NCBI GenBank assembly: GCA_963971285.1
Contig: OZ020252.1
Location: 16,963,662-17,027,661 of the forward strand
Origin: Astropecten irregularis
Lineage: Eukaryota; Echinodermata; Asteroidea; Paxillosida; Astropectinidae
Direction: 5' to 3'
DNA: 64,000 bases
The notes beneath the pieces were generated by a model, which was not told the DNA's origin, ran no database searches, and saw only the letters and a list, made by a program, of their open reading frames with translations. A program made the translations under genes and the position numbers. Shown here piece after piece: positions 1-9,422 of the stretch. Numbering within the stretch: position 1 is the stretch's first letter; every line of letters starts with the position of its first letter.

Positions 1-1
1 G

Positions 2-577
2 GGAGCTGTTGAACGTATGGTCCAAGAAGTCAAGAAAGGGATGAGACATTTGGTGAAAGCAGATCGTCTGACATTCGTCGAATGGGAGACTGTGTTCTGT
101 CTGATATCCGGTCTAATCAACAGTCGACCCTTAACTGCCAAGTCGTCGTCCCCACTGGACCATCCTCCGCTGACACCTAATCACTTCTTGATTGGAAGAG
201 GTGACTTGCCCTCACCCGAAGTCCCATGTGAGGAGTACGTAGGAAACGCGCGGAAACGCAGAGAGATATGCAATGCGATGGTTGACGGATTCTGGAGACG
301 CTGGATGGAATGTCTCCACAAGCTATCACCACGTCAGAAGTGGCAACAATCTAATGAGAACGTACAGCAGGGTGACATCGTACTCGTCATTGGTGAAGAC
401 AAGAAACGCGGTTCGTGGAAAATGGCGGAAGTTGTGGATTCCTACCCTGGGAAGGATAACCTCGTTAGAGTCGTAGAGATCCGCTTCGCTGATGACACCA
501 ATGTCAAGAGGCCAGTGACGAAGCTCATTTTGCTCATGAAGAAGTCAGACCGATCAGACATTAATTATGAACAATAG
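2..577 (+). CDS. BEL/Pao retrotransposon polyprotein, C-terminal end (integrase tail), 5' partial
   Basis: The reading frame is open from the window edge (frame starting at base 2, reading GAVERMVQEVKKGMRHL) and stops at 575-577, giving 191 visible residues. The opening resembles the conserved ERM..VKK stretch after the catalytic core of BEL/Pao integrases. It is followed by NSRPLT, then HFLIGR, and a C-terminal part (about residues 85-175) with FWRRWMECL, the W-x-x-S-N-E-N-V-Q-Q-G-D-I-V-L stretch and GSWKMAEVVDSYPG, which fits the DUF5641-like tail of this group. In the element the integrase inserts cDNA into the host chromosome; the reverse transcriptase and catalytic triad lie off the window. 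No internal stop or frameshift is seen, so the copy may be fairly young. The ATG at 17 is internal and is not the true start. Confidence 0.85.
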   Translation, partial: GAVERMVQEVKKGMRHLVKADRLTFVEWETVFCLISGLINSRPLTAKSSSPLDHPPLTPNHFLIGRGDLPSPEVPCEEYVGNARKRREICNAMVDGFWRRWMECLHKLSPRQKWQQSNENVQQGDIVLVIGEDKKRGSWKMAEVVDSYPGKDNLVRVVEIRFADDTNVKRPVTKLILLMKKSDRSDINYEQ

Positions 578-645
578 CATGCATAGTGAGACGCTCAGTG
601 CAGTATCTGATCCTGTGACATTCCGTCACCTTTGGGGGGATGGGA
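578..645 (+). other. Retrotransposon 3' untranslated stretch with polypurine tract
   Basis: Between the integrase stop and the putative LTR lies a short spacer ending in a G-rich purine run (TTTGGGGGGATGGGA, about 631-645). This is the expected place and composition for the polypurine tract that primes plus-strand synthesis in LTR retrotransposons. Confidence 0.55.
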
Positions 646-1750
646 TGTCATGACATGACATGTTTCACGCTTTTGCCTAGTTCCTCGCGCCTTGTAACGA
701 GTCTACAGTCTAGTTCTGCGCAGCCCATGCCTGCGCGAAATCACTGTGTGCGACCGATAATGTATTGCATGTTAAAACAATGACGTGGCACACCACTTGT
801 ACATGAGTTCATAAAGTCATTTAGAATAGATTACGTTGAAGTTTTGTTCGAGTTTTATCGACGTTCGACATTTCTTGTTTACTCAAGGTAGGTTTCTTCT
901 TATATTAAGTAGCTGTAGATTTATCAGAGATTTGTGATAGGTGTTCACGTATCGCATTTAGTGTCATTTTTACGGGTTTTTAAGATCGTCCTTGAAAGAG
1001 AGGGTGTGCAGAATTCTTTGCTTAGTGCACCGGGCCAGCGCCATGCTTCGCGGTCGCTGTGCTCTTCTTCAGCGTACCTTTCTCCTCGTTTTCAGAGTCT
1101 ACATTTATAGTTTGAGCAGTCTTGTTTGTGATTAGTGTTCAGAGTTATTATTTTAGTATTATGTGTAATTCCTAAGACCCACGTATATTGCATTTTGGTC
1201 TGATTGCATTCGCTCTATTTTCCTTAAGCGTATGAATATTTTTGATGGACGCAGTACTGTTACGAGCTCGCACACGATCTTTTACGCGGAGTGATATTGC
1301 AGTGAGAGTTATGGTGATAAGTCGCCCAGTCAAGATAGTGCTATTAGTCTTTATTCAGCCGTTTTAGCATGTTGTGATTTAAGTTAGTTATAGTTTGTTG
1401 TACCGCCGATAGTTTTTTACCATGATATTTCTCATGCAAGTTGCAGGTTTTGGTGACGCAAAGGCTAGACATTGAGATTAGACTTTCCTCTTATGCATTT
1501 GAGGTTTTTTATTGACTTTTTAGAAACATACACTCTTTCAGATGTTTCAGGGAGATCAGAATTAGAGACTAAATTTTCAGCTTTGTTTTCCTTTTCTCTC
1601 ATTTTTCCCACTCAAGTTTCTCCGAATGACATAGTGAGAGATTCTTTGTTTTTCCATGCATCAAGCAGTTCAGTTTATATTGTGTGATTCTTATAGCTAT
1701 ACTTATACAGGCTTTATTATTCTTTTCTTTCATACACAGGAATCGCACAC
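646..1750 (+). mobile_element. Putative 3' LTR of the BEL/Pao element
   Basis: The stretch starts with TGTCATGACA directly after the polypurine tract, as an LTR should. It is non-coding and AT-rich. A plausible end is the CACA at about 1748-1751, giving roughly 1.1 kb. The 5' LTR is outside the window, so the end and any target duplication cannot be confirmed. The left boundary is well supported; the right one is a guess. Confidence 0.5.
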
Positions 1751-1880
1751 AATTGTTGAATGTTTTATTTGACTGTACTACGAATCACCTACAGTGTGAG
1801 CAATCGCATTATTAAAGGAAAGAGTTACGGTACACAAATTATTGCAGCAACGTGTGAACTTTATGATCTCGTGACAATTT

Positions 1881-1994
1881 GTTCTCTTTGTTCTTATAAC
1901 CTGGCTCTCCCCAGGTACCTGGCACATCCCAGGATTTGTTCTCTTTGTTCTTATAACCTGGCTCTCCCCAGGTACCTGGCACATCCCAGGATTT
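1881..1994. repeat. 57-bp tandem repeat, two near-identical copies
   Basis: GTTCTCTTTGTTCTTATAAC starts at 1881 and again at 1938, a period of 57. Each unit holds an imperfect inverted motif (CCTGG...CCAGG) with ACCTGGCACATCCCAGG. A diverged relative of that motif reappears at about 2190-2220, after the 15-bp array. Confidence 0.85.
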
Positions 1995-2174
1995 GTTCTC
2001 ATGTTCATAGTTCTCATGTTCATAGTTCTCATGTTCATAGTTCTCAAGTTCATAGTTCTCATGTTCATAGTTCTCATATTCATAGTTCTCATGTTCATAG
2101 TTCTCATGTTCATAGTTCTCATGTTCATTCTTCTTACATTCATTGTTCTTATGTTCATCATTCTTAAGTTCATG
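1995..2174. repeat. 15-bp minisatellite (GTTCTCATGTTCATA)n
   Basis: About eleven to twelve copies of a 15-bp unit run directly on from the 57-bp repeat, which starts with the same GTTCTC. Late copies carry substitutions (TTCTTACATTCATT and similar). The period is a multiple of three, so long spurious reading frames cross it on both strands. Confidence 0.9.
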
Positions 2175-2302
2175 CTTCTCAAGGTCAGGTCCTGGGCCCC
2201 GCCAGGAACCTGCCACGTCGCCGGAGTTCGTCTAAACTGCATGCTGAAGTGTCTTCTTCTTGGAGGATGCAATCTGTAAATACACAAAGAAAATTTAGAC
2301 AT

Positions 2303-4013
2303 TTAACATATATTACAAATTCCAGTACTCGCACAACCAGGCTTTTTATGGTCCAACATAAAGGTTTATTTGTGTGTCTTTTTATTTGGGAAATGAAAGA
2401 TTTTAAACAGTGGGCTACGTATACACATACACTGTCATTCTTTGAAGTTACAGCAATATTCATCACAAAATGAAGCTGTCTTCTTTCGGAGTTAACAAAC
2501 AAACCCTCAATCCCTCATTTTCCATTTCGGGGTTTCATTTATTTGCATTTATTATTTCTCAGGTACATCCCACGAAACAGAAAAAAGGGAACTTTCAAAA
2601 AAAAAAAACAGACTCATAACACCCCCTGAGGAGTGCCTGAAAGCAAACAGAATCACCGTCAAAATACTCTCTCCATTGACTATGATAATTCGTACTACAT
2701 GTATAAATGCATTTTCCAGAATGACCTTCATTGCAAATTTGCAATAGGCCTATAATTCATTCATGGTTCACACACGACCATTACAATTTTTTAAAAATTA
2801 GTCACTTGATAAACAATTTGCAGGCCCTGACATAATCTAACCTTTTTCTTGACAAAAATGCAAAACAACGTCATGAACACAGCCCTCTATCCTCTGTATT
2901 TTGGAGTTCCTTGCTATTTAAAGAGGCCTATAAATCCAGTTTTGTTAATAACGCTTTCCCCAACAGCTAATATTTTTTACCACAGTTTGAACTATGTCTA
3001 CAACATGCACAATTTATGATTAGCAAAACTTCTCACATTCCAATGCTCACAGAATAATTTAAAAACAACAACTATCATCATTGAACTCAAGGAACATATT
3101 CCACTGGATGTCTTAACAAACTGGCTTGCAATAAATGTACTTCCAAAAAGCTCGTTAAAATCCATGCAAATTAGGTCTCCCAAAGAACTGTACAATAGTA
3201 CAGCAAAAACTACAACATTTTATTTCTTCAATACAACAGCATAATATACATTTAATAAGACTGCATACATTTTCACTATACAAATACAGGTAAATGAAAT
3301 GAAAATACGGTACATAAAAAGAGACAAGACTCTGCATCTGCATACTTCTCTTCATCTTTACAAGAAAATTAAACCAAAAGCAGTAAGCAAACATCCCCAT
3401 CACGATTCACATAAAATGCGGCAGTATTATTAATATTATTGTTTATAAATCCATTCAAACATTTAAAGAAAACGCTCTTTCATCAGAGCATGATCACAGG
3501 TGACCGCATATTGGAGGTGCACAAAAAGGCTGCCTCTGCAGCTGTAAGGCCTGACAGGTCACTGTCTACATGCACCGTGAATGGCACGTCGTCTATCATA
3601 ATGTGAAAATGCTTCGTACTTTTTTTGTCATTTTCCCAGACAACCAGCTACAACCATGACAACAAGTTACAACATGTCATCTGTAGCTTGTGTAGGCCTA
3701 CACGTCGCACCGTGTAGGCCTGCATACAACCAGTGCTGGAGCATGTTTGGGGAAGGCAATGAATGAAATATTTCGTAAATTTAGCAAGTACCCGTATACT
3801 ATAACCTAACACACCCATAACATTTGTATTCTTAAGTATTCCAAAAATTAATTAAATGACATAAAATCATAAACAACTATGCCTAACCAAGTAAATGTAA
3901 CCACTTTATGCTGGTAATAAATAGGCAAACCTTCACTTACGCCGTATCGCTGCAGACAGTCGGGTTTTTGCTCCATACAGTTAATCACTCGCCTCACAGT
4001 GAGGCGGAAACCA
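2303..4013. other. AT-rich stretch without a recognised gene
   Basis: I see no convincing coding exon, RNA gene or complete transposon here. It contains a poly-A run at about 2599-2609 and scattered short frames with no family resemblance. Confidence 0.5.
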
Positions 4014-4256
4014 GGGCCCTTTTCCAAACCTCGGCTTCGGCTCAGGCTCCGGCTCCATCTCTGTCACCCATACGCTGAAAATATAGGTTGTGGTTTTTCA
4101 TTTAAGCTGAAGCTCTTTTTTCCTTTTCAAACCAGAGAATCTACTTCCGAACTACAGCCAAAAGTCTCTATTTTGATACCCGTTATTTCAAAATTGACTC
4201 AAGAAATGGAGCTGGAGCCGGAGCCTGAGCCGGAGCCGAGGTTTGGAAAAGGGCCC
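4014..4256. mobile_element. MITE with GGCTCC-hexamer terminal inverted repeats, copy 1
   Basis: The ends GGGCCCTTTTCCAAACCTCG and CGAGGTTTGGAAAAGGGCCC are exact inverses. Each continues inward into GGCTCC-like hexamers (left GGCTCAGGCTCCGGCTCC; right with one extra GGAGCT unit). The interior (GGTTGTGGTTTTTCATT, AACCAGAGAATCTACTTC, TTTTGATACCCGTTATTTCA) is shared with a second copy at 22583-22835. It has no coding capacity, so it is non-autonomous. Confidence 0.85.
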
Positions 4257-4454
4257 AGGACACCAGTCCTACACACGGACGTACGTACGTGTACATGCGC
4301 AGTGAAACCGCATGCTCCAATCTAGACTCGTTTCCAGTCCCACATCATCATGAGAAAAACAAACTAACTACATAATGTATCTACGCACAAAAGCGATCGA
4401 CCGCATGTGATTGAATTTATGTGAGAGGGCGCTATAATAATTTCGTTCAGTAGC

Positions 4455-4660
4455 ATTTCGAAATGTGCGGTGTAACCACCGTGAGGGATTCGGGAGGGCA
4501 AGACTATTTCTGCCGCATTTCTGCTATCCAGTTGAGTGAACAAATTAGCGTGAACATGTACATGAAACAACGTCTAAGTTCAAGACCTTCACTTCTGATT
4601 AAGTACCAAATTCAGCCAAAACGTACATCTTTGCAAAATGGAACAAATTCCTACATGCTT
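4455..4660 (+). repeat. Partial copy of the 14802-15158 MITE family
   Basis: It shares the order GTGGTGTAA...GATTCGG, ATTTCTGCTATC, GAAACAACGTCT, AAGACCTTCACTT, AAGTACCAAATTCAGCCAA, CATCTTTGCAAAA with 14965-15140 and, inverted, with 54541-54740. Neither TTAA terminus is intact, so this is a fragment. Confidence 0.7.
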
Positions 4661-5027
4661 CCTTAATTCTCCAACAAATCCAAAAACAGCAACCAATATT
4701 AATATAACATCTCGATGACATCATCTCACAATTAACAAAAATATTTCACAATCAAACCAAAATCATCTATGAACTTCATTCTTTTGGCAACTGTCATTGT
4801 TAGGGAAGATCTTTTTATGATGCATTGATTGACCTCTGTCCTCTATACTAAATGAGCTATGATCATGATTCTAGTATCACCAACAGTTAATGTTAGGCAC
4901 TGTCTTTCTTTGTGACACACATGAACAAGTAATAGTATATCAAGAGTAGACATAAAACGGAAAAGCCTTGTGTTCTGTTTTCAACAGACACAACCTCTAG
5001 TTTTTACCTACAATTATACACTTCGAA

Positions 5028-5115
5028 TGTATAGCGGTAGCCATTTTCCTCAAAACGCCCTCTGTCGGTCCCATTGGTTTGTGCACAAGTGATGGCCGTC
5101 AGTGGAGTTCTTTCC
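5028..5115 (-). repeat. Fragment of the 26645-26887 MITE, inverted
   Basis: CAAAACGCCCTCTGT, TTGTGCACAA and CAGTGGAGTTCTTTCC are the inverse of segments at 26645-26735 (GGAAAGAATTCCACTGATG, TTGTGCACAA, ACAGAGGGCGTTTTG). Only one end is recognisable. Confidence 0.6.
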
Positions 5116-5189
5116 ATAGAAATATTGCATGCTCCTTGATATTTTGTTGTGTCTTCGCAGTTAATTTATATTAAGTTTAATTCCTCTGT

Positions 5190-5408
5190 CAGGCCAAGAC
5201 TATCCTCCAAGGCACCCTCCGAAGGTAGTCACAGGAGAGGACGCCATCTCAAGACCTGGACTGACAACATCAAAGATGGGACTAAGCTCTCCACGCCGTT
5301 ACTCCTCTGATCAGCCGCCAGCAGAGACGTTTGGAAAGGAATATTAATATCATGTTGCTGGATCCCTCAAGCCACCCCCACGACGACCACCCCGGTCATC
5401 ATGGTATG
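5190..5408 (+). pseudogene. LINE (non-LTR retrotransposon) ORF2 C-terminal relic with 3' tail
   Basis: One frame reads RRGRHLKTWTDNIKDGTKLS, then a stop, then SAASRDVWKGILI. This is the typical last segment of many LINE polyproteins (R-x-x-KTW-x-DNIK...AA-x-R-x-W). It ends near a short GAGT repeat (5406-5418 region), a common type of 3' tail for such elements. The in-frame TGA and absence of upstream RT sequence show a dead, 5'-truncated copy. The clade cannot be fixed from so short a piece. Confidence 0.6.
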
Positions 5409-5419
5409 AGTGAGTGAGT

Positions 5420-6556
5420 GATTTCTTCTGAATATCGTTTTTAAATGTTTTATAATGCGACTTTTCGACTAGTGATTATTTTGTTTCAGTCCCTGGTGTG
5501 GTGAGGGGATATCCCCCTTCACCCCCCCCCCCCCGGCCCCCCGCTCGGTGACGTCGCTCCCTCGCATAGGACACCAAATTACCAATTATCCCCCACGTGC
5601 AAAGATCGACACCTATATGGAGGGAGCTCGGAGAAATTTCAAAGTCTAGTCGGTAAAATAGTGTCTCATACTCTTTGTGCAATCTTTATGCTTTCTCGTA
5701 TTGCGTGTCATGCTATACTATACTGTGGCACAACCCAGACCATCCTGTAGAGAATAATCTGCGGCTACATTTTGTACAAGTTCTAGCCTTATCGACTCAG
5801 TATTGAGGGAGAAAGTTCAAACTCTAGCGTAAAAACGTATCTCATTACCTTACTGCAGTCTATATATCGCCATCGGTCGGCTGCTTTCTCGCATTCCGTG
5901 TGGTAGTATACTTGGATTTTCGTCCATGAAAATGGCTTTGGAATGTGGCACAACAACTTTTTTCGTGTGCAGGTAACAAAAAATCATATAGGCTTACGGT
6001 CTCTATACGTCAAAGAGCATGGGCGGATCTAGCTTTTAGGAAACAAGTGCCATTTCGACGGAATCAATTCCTTTAAACCTTTGTTTAAATATTTCTCAAA
6101 TGGCAAATTCCCAAATCCAATGTAAACAAAATGGCTTTAAAAACGAAACATTCGATTTAATGATAATAATATAAATAGAGCACAACTTAAGTGGCCAAAT
6201 TCAAATCAGTGGTCTTTGAGCAATTCAAGTTTCTGGAATCACTGTTTTTACAAGTTTTTTTTTTATTCACATTCAAGGTGGCAGGAATCCACATGTATAT
6301 AATAAATATTAATTACAATTATTGTATCAATTTGTTAAATATTCAACTCGATCACCGCAGCTTCACGTTATTAATTTACATATTAATTACAATTAATTAC
6401 AATTGGTAAATAAAGTATTTAACAACTCGACTTCCCCATATCCATTTATAAGAACTCTTCCATATTTACATTAGGCTATCTTGTAGCATTAGTTAATTAA
6501 GAAATCTGATCATTTTTAAATATAACTATGAAATATTATATTAATCATATATAGCT
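5420..6556. other. Non-coding stretch with C-rich tract
   Basis: It holds a C run at about 5521-5542 and AT-rich DNA with repeated ATTAATTACAATT motifs at about 6300-6410. GGGCGGATCTAGC near 6020 resembles a hAT-like MITE end, but no partner end is visible. No gene seen. Confidence 0.5.
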
Positions 6557-6923
6557 TTAAAGGTAGCCTCATACTTCGGTGATTCATAAAAAAAAATCAT
6601 CGTGCGAAAGCATTTCATCAAAAATGTTCCCAATAATTAGAAATCAATTGAAATCGGGGGGAAAATCGAATTTCAAAAAGTCGCCTATGACTTCTGGGAA
6701 TGTTTGGTATAGTTCCTGTTTGAATGCTGCCCCCATGTGGTAATTTGGCGATTATGATGAAAATACTATGAGCGTTTTTCACCGTTTTCTCAAAAGATGG
6801 GCACCGTACATGTAAGGACTGAAAAATTCACAGATGACTGTTATTGTATCTTTCTTGATACTTTTGCCCATGAATCTGCATTTCTTTGAAAAAAAGAAAA
6901 AGAAAGTATGAAGCCACCTTTAA
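6557..6923 (+). mobile_element. TTAA-flanked MITE, about 367 bp
   Basis: It starts TTAAAGGTAGCCTCATACTT and ends AAGTATGAAGCCACCTTTAA, which are inverted repeats lying within TTAA at each side. The right half (TTTTTCACCGTTTTCTCA, GGGCACCGTA, TTCACAGATGACTGTTA, GCCCATGAATCTGCATTTCT) is shared with the copies at 33267 and 38350. The left half is different. Non-coding. Confidence 0.85.
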
Positions 6924-8533
6924 AAAATGTTAAACATTTATACGATCTGAATTAGCTGTGATGTTTAATATCAAACACCAAACTAGTCAAACAAGATGAA
7001 AACAGTTAAAATACCAGACAACTTAGACACTGAGGGCCGCTGTTGGGCATTTCCAATGCATAAAACACAGTGACAATTATTCATAATAATAATTACTCAA
7101 CCGTAATTCAAGTGTATAACACATTCAAAAATTATTTTCATGAAAAAATCACGAATGTATATAACTCATAATATAAAAGAGATACGAATTGGAAGTGGAA
7201 TCAGAGTGGATCGAAGCAAACGAATGACTGCGATTAATAGTGAAAATTAAAAGAAAATTAGGCGCTTTCATCAAAATAACGTCAATTGACACTCAAATGA
7301 AATCAAACTTTTAACTTAAACAAACATCCTATATGCAGCTAAGAAAAATTCCCAGTTTACCCAAGGAAAATCTGTCGTGGTGATTAAGCTTCGGAATCTG
7401 AATGTGCGACCCTATCATTAAGAAGAAGCCTTCCCCATAATGTGACGTCATACGTAATTATCTTCAAACAGTAGAGATCTGGAAGGTTTACAAGATAGTC
7501 ATAAAGAGAATATCAAAAAGTGGAACCGTTAGGAAAATTTGAATTTGTAAAGTAGTATTAAAACGGAGTGATATTTCCAGATTGTTTGCGAAAAATGTTA
7601 TACATATAAAATCAAATGAAATATCGAAATTAAATGCAAATTTCTTTCGTTTCAATTTCCCGATTGGGACATGTTCCAATTTAAAATGCATTTAATAAGG
7701 AGTTAACTTGGATAAAAAATATAAAGTCATAATGTGACATAAACGATATTAATGAAAAAGTGACTTAAATTTCACCAGAAGATGTTAAATTCACGTACGA
7801 TTGGAATATGTTACATTCATCGAAATGTTCTTTGTGCTTTTTTAAATTGTTAATAGATAAAAATAGACCATTACGTCATTATTATTGCGTCTAACAAAGG
7901 AGTTTACGAGCGGAAATGTCAGCATTTTGGATGATGCTCAAACCTGTAGTTTACAAAAATACTCTCTTTTGTTTAAAAATCTTTTAGACGAAACAATGTT
8001 ACAAATGCCAGTTGGTGTATAATTGTACCAACTTGAGGAATAAATTACTTCTAATGCGCATCTTTACGAGACTTTATATGCAGAAACACTTAAATTTATC
8101 TGACGCGAAGAGTACCAACTAAGTCAACGAAGACTATATACCAAAGCTGCTTAGAATAAATATTGAACTCATTCTGTGTACCCGTGAACTTGTCAAAGTT
8201 CGGCATTTTCTAAAAGCTAAATATTCCTCAAAATTGTTTTTGGAATTTGCAAATTTATAAACTATACCAAAACATCAACAGCAAGAACAATATCTTCAAA
8301 TCGATTTTTTGTTCAAGCCAGTGAAGACTTAGTCACGAATCTGTACTGATTACCGCGGCGTTGTAGTGCATTACTGTCTCTCTTTGAGCTATCAAAGGTA
8401 CATGTGTTTTAAGATGGCTGTTCTTTCTCATACGACTGGCGCACGGCAGATAGATACCAATTTAGACCTTTTCCTGGGACATTGACTAAATTTCTAAATA
8501 AAACCAACGTTGGATCCCAAAAACTGCTAATCC
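6924..8533. other. AT-rich non-coding stretch
   Basis: Only short frames without recognisable similarity are present, and no transposon ends that I could pair. Confidence 0.5.
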
Positions 8534-8895
8534 TTAAAGGGGTGGTACAGAATTGGTAAGACAAAATACACTTCATGATCACATATTCACATAAAGCTTA
8601 CACAGTATAATGGTGATGATAGGAGAAAACATCCAATGAAATGTTTTTGTCTGAAATGCCATATTCGTTGAGAAATAAATGAAACTATTTTCCGATTGGA
8701 ATAAATCGCTTCGAAGCGTTTCATTCATTCGTTGAAATGTGTAAACGGGTTTTCACTATTTTCTCGTGACCCAGATGGCTGATTGACCTCAAACTTCTAC
8801 AGGTTTGTCAGTTAAGGTATATGATGGATTACATAATGTGCTTTCACTGTCAGCAACGGTTTTGTCGCAAAAAAAGTTCTGTACCATCCCTTTAA
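8534..8895 (+). mobile_element. TTAA-flanked MITE, 362 bp
   Basis: TTAAAGGGGTGGTACAGAA at the left and TTCTGTACCATCCCTTTAA at the right form inverted ends flanked by TTAA. The right interior (TTTTCACTATTTTCTCGTGA, CCAGATGGCTGATTGACC) matches the right half of the 18802-19157 copy. The left half is unrelated to the other copies. It ends 371 bp beyond the synaptotagmin stop and may supply 3' UTR sequence; an ATTAAA on the minus strand overlaps its end (8891-8896). Confidence 0.85.
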
Positions 8896-9266
8896 TTTAC
8901 AAGCCACAAACAACGTTCCTTTTAGACAATGCCAAATCGCACAAATCTTTAAGAATTAACCTCTAGAGTTAATCTCAATTTCTTGTCTGCCATACTAATT
9001 AAAGAGAAACGGTAACAGATTTCGCGTCACTAGCTCGACATTTATAAGAATAAAATACTGCATCAAACACAAACATGCATTGTATTGTCCAAAATTGGTA
9101 ATCCATATACAAAATACACAATGTAAAATGTTATACCTCATTTGATTTTTCCTGATAATTTGGTTTTTTTTACTCGACTTATCAATGTGGGTATGGAGGA
9201 CGTTGGTTTCTATTATACCTTGTTCCTGATGTTTAGTGTGAGGACCTCGCTGGTTCCCATCACGCA

Positions 9267-9422
9267 TCATTCTTGAAGCGTATGCCACAGAGCCACTGGT
9301 TTCCTTGGTGACTGTATCATATCATCCCAGTGTGTCTTGCCCTGCCCTGTAGACGACTCGCCCACCAGGACCACGCCCATCTTACCGCTCTGCCCGAGTA
9401 GATCATAGTCAACTACCATCAC
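9267..9422 (-). CDS. Synaptotagmin coding exon 7: C2B end and stop
   Basis: It encodes residues 380-430: [20 protein letters not shown], then ...[20 protein letters not shown] and QE, stop TGA at 9269-9267. The acceptor is CCTATATAG, with a weak polypyrimidine tract. In calcium-binding C2B domains, loop 3 has Asp where this protein has G392 (GQSGKMG). The HWDDM...P...WH-x-L tail is diagnostic of synaptotagmins. Confidence 0.92.
   Translation of the reverse strand: MMVVDYDLLGQSGKMGVVLVGESSTGQGKTHWDDMIQSPRKPVALWHTLQE

Noticed and set aside
1760-2302. Frames of 92-174 codons over the 15-bp minisatellite (HVHSS, MNMRT and similar repeats)
   Set aside because: The 15-bp period keeps any frame open; no flanking domain or splice evidence supports a protein.
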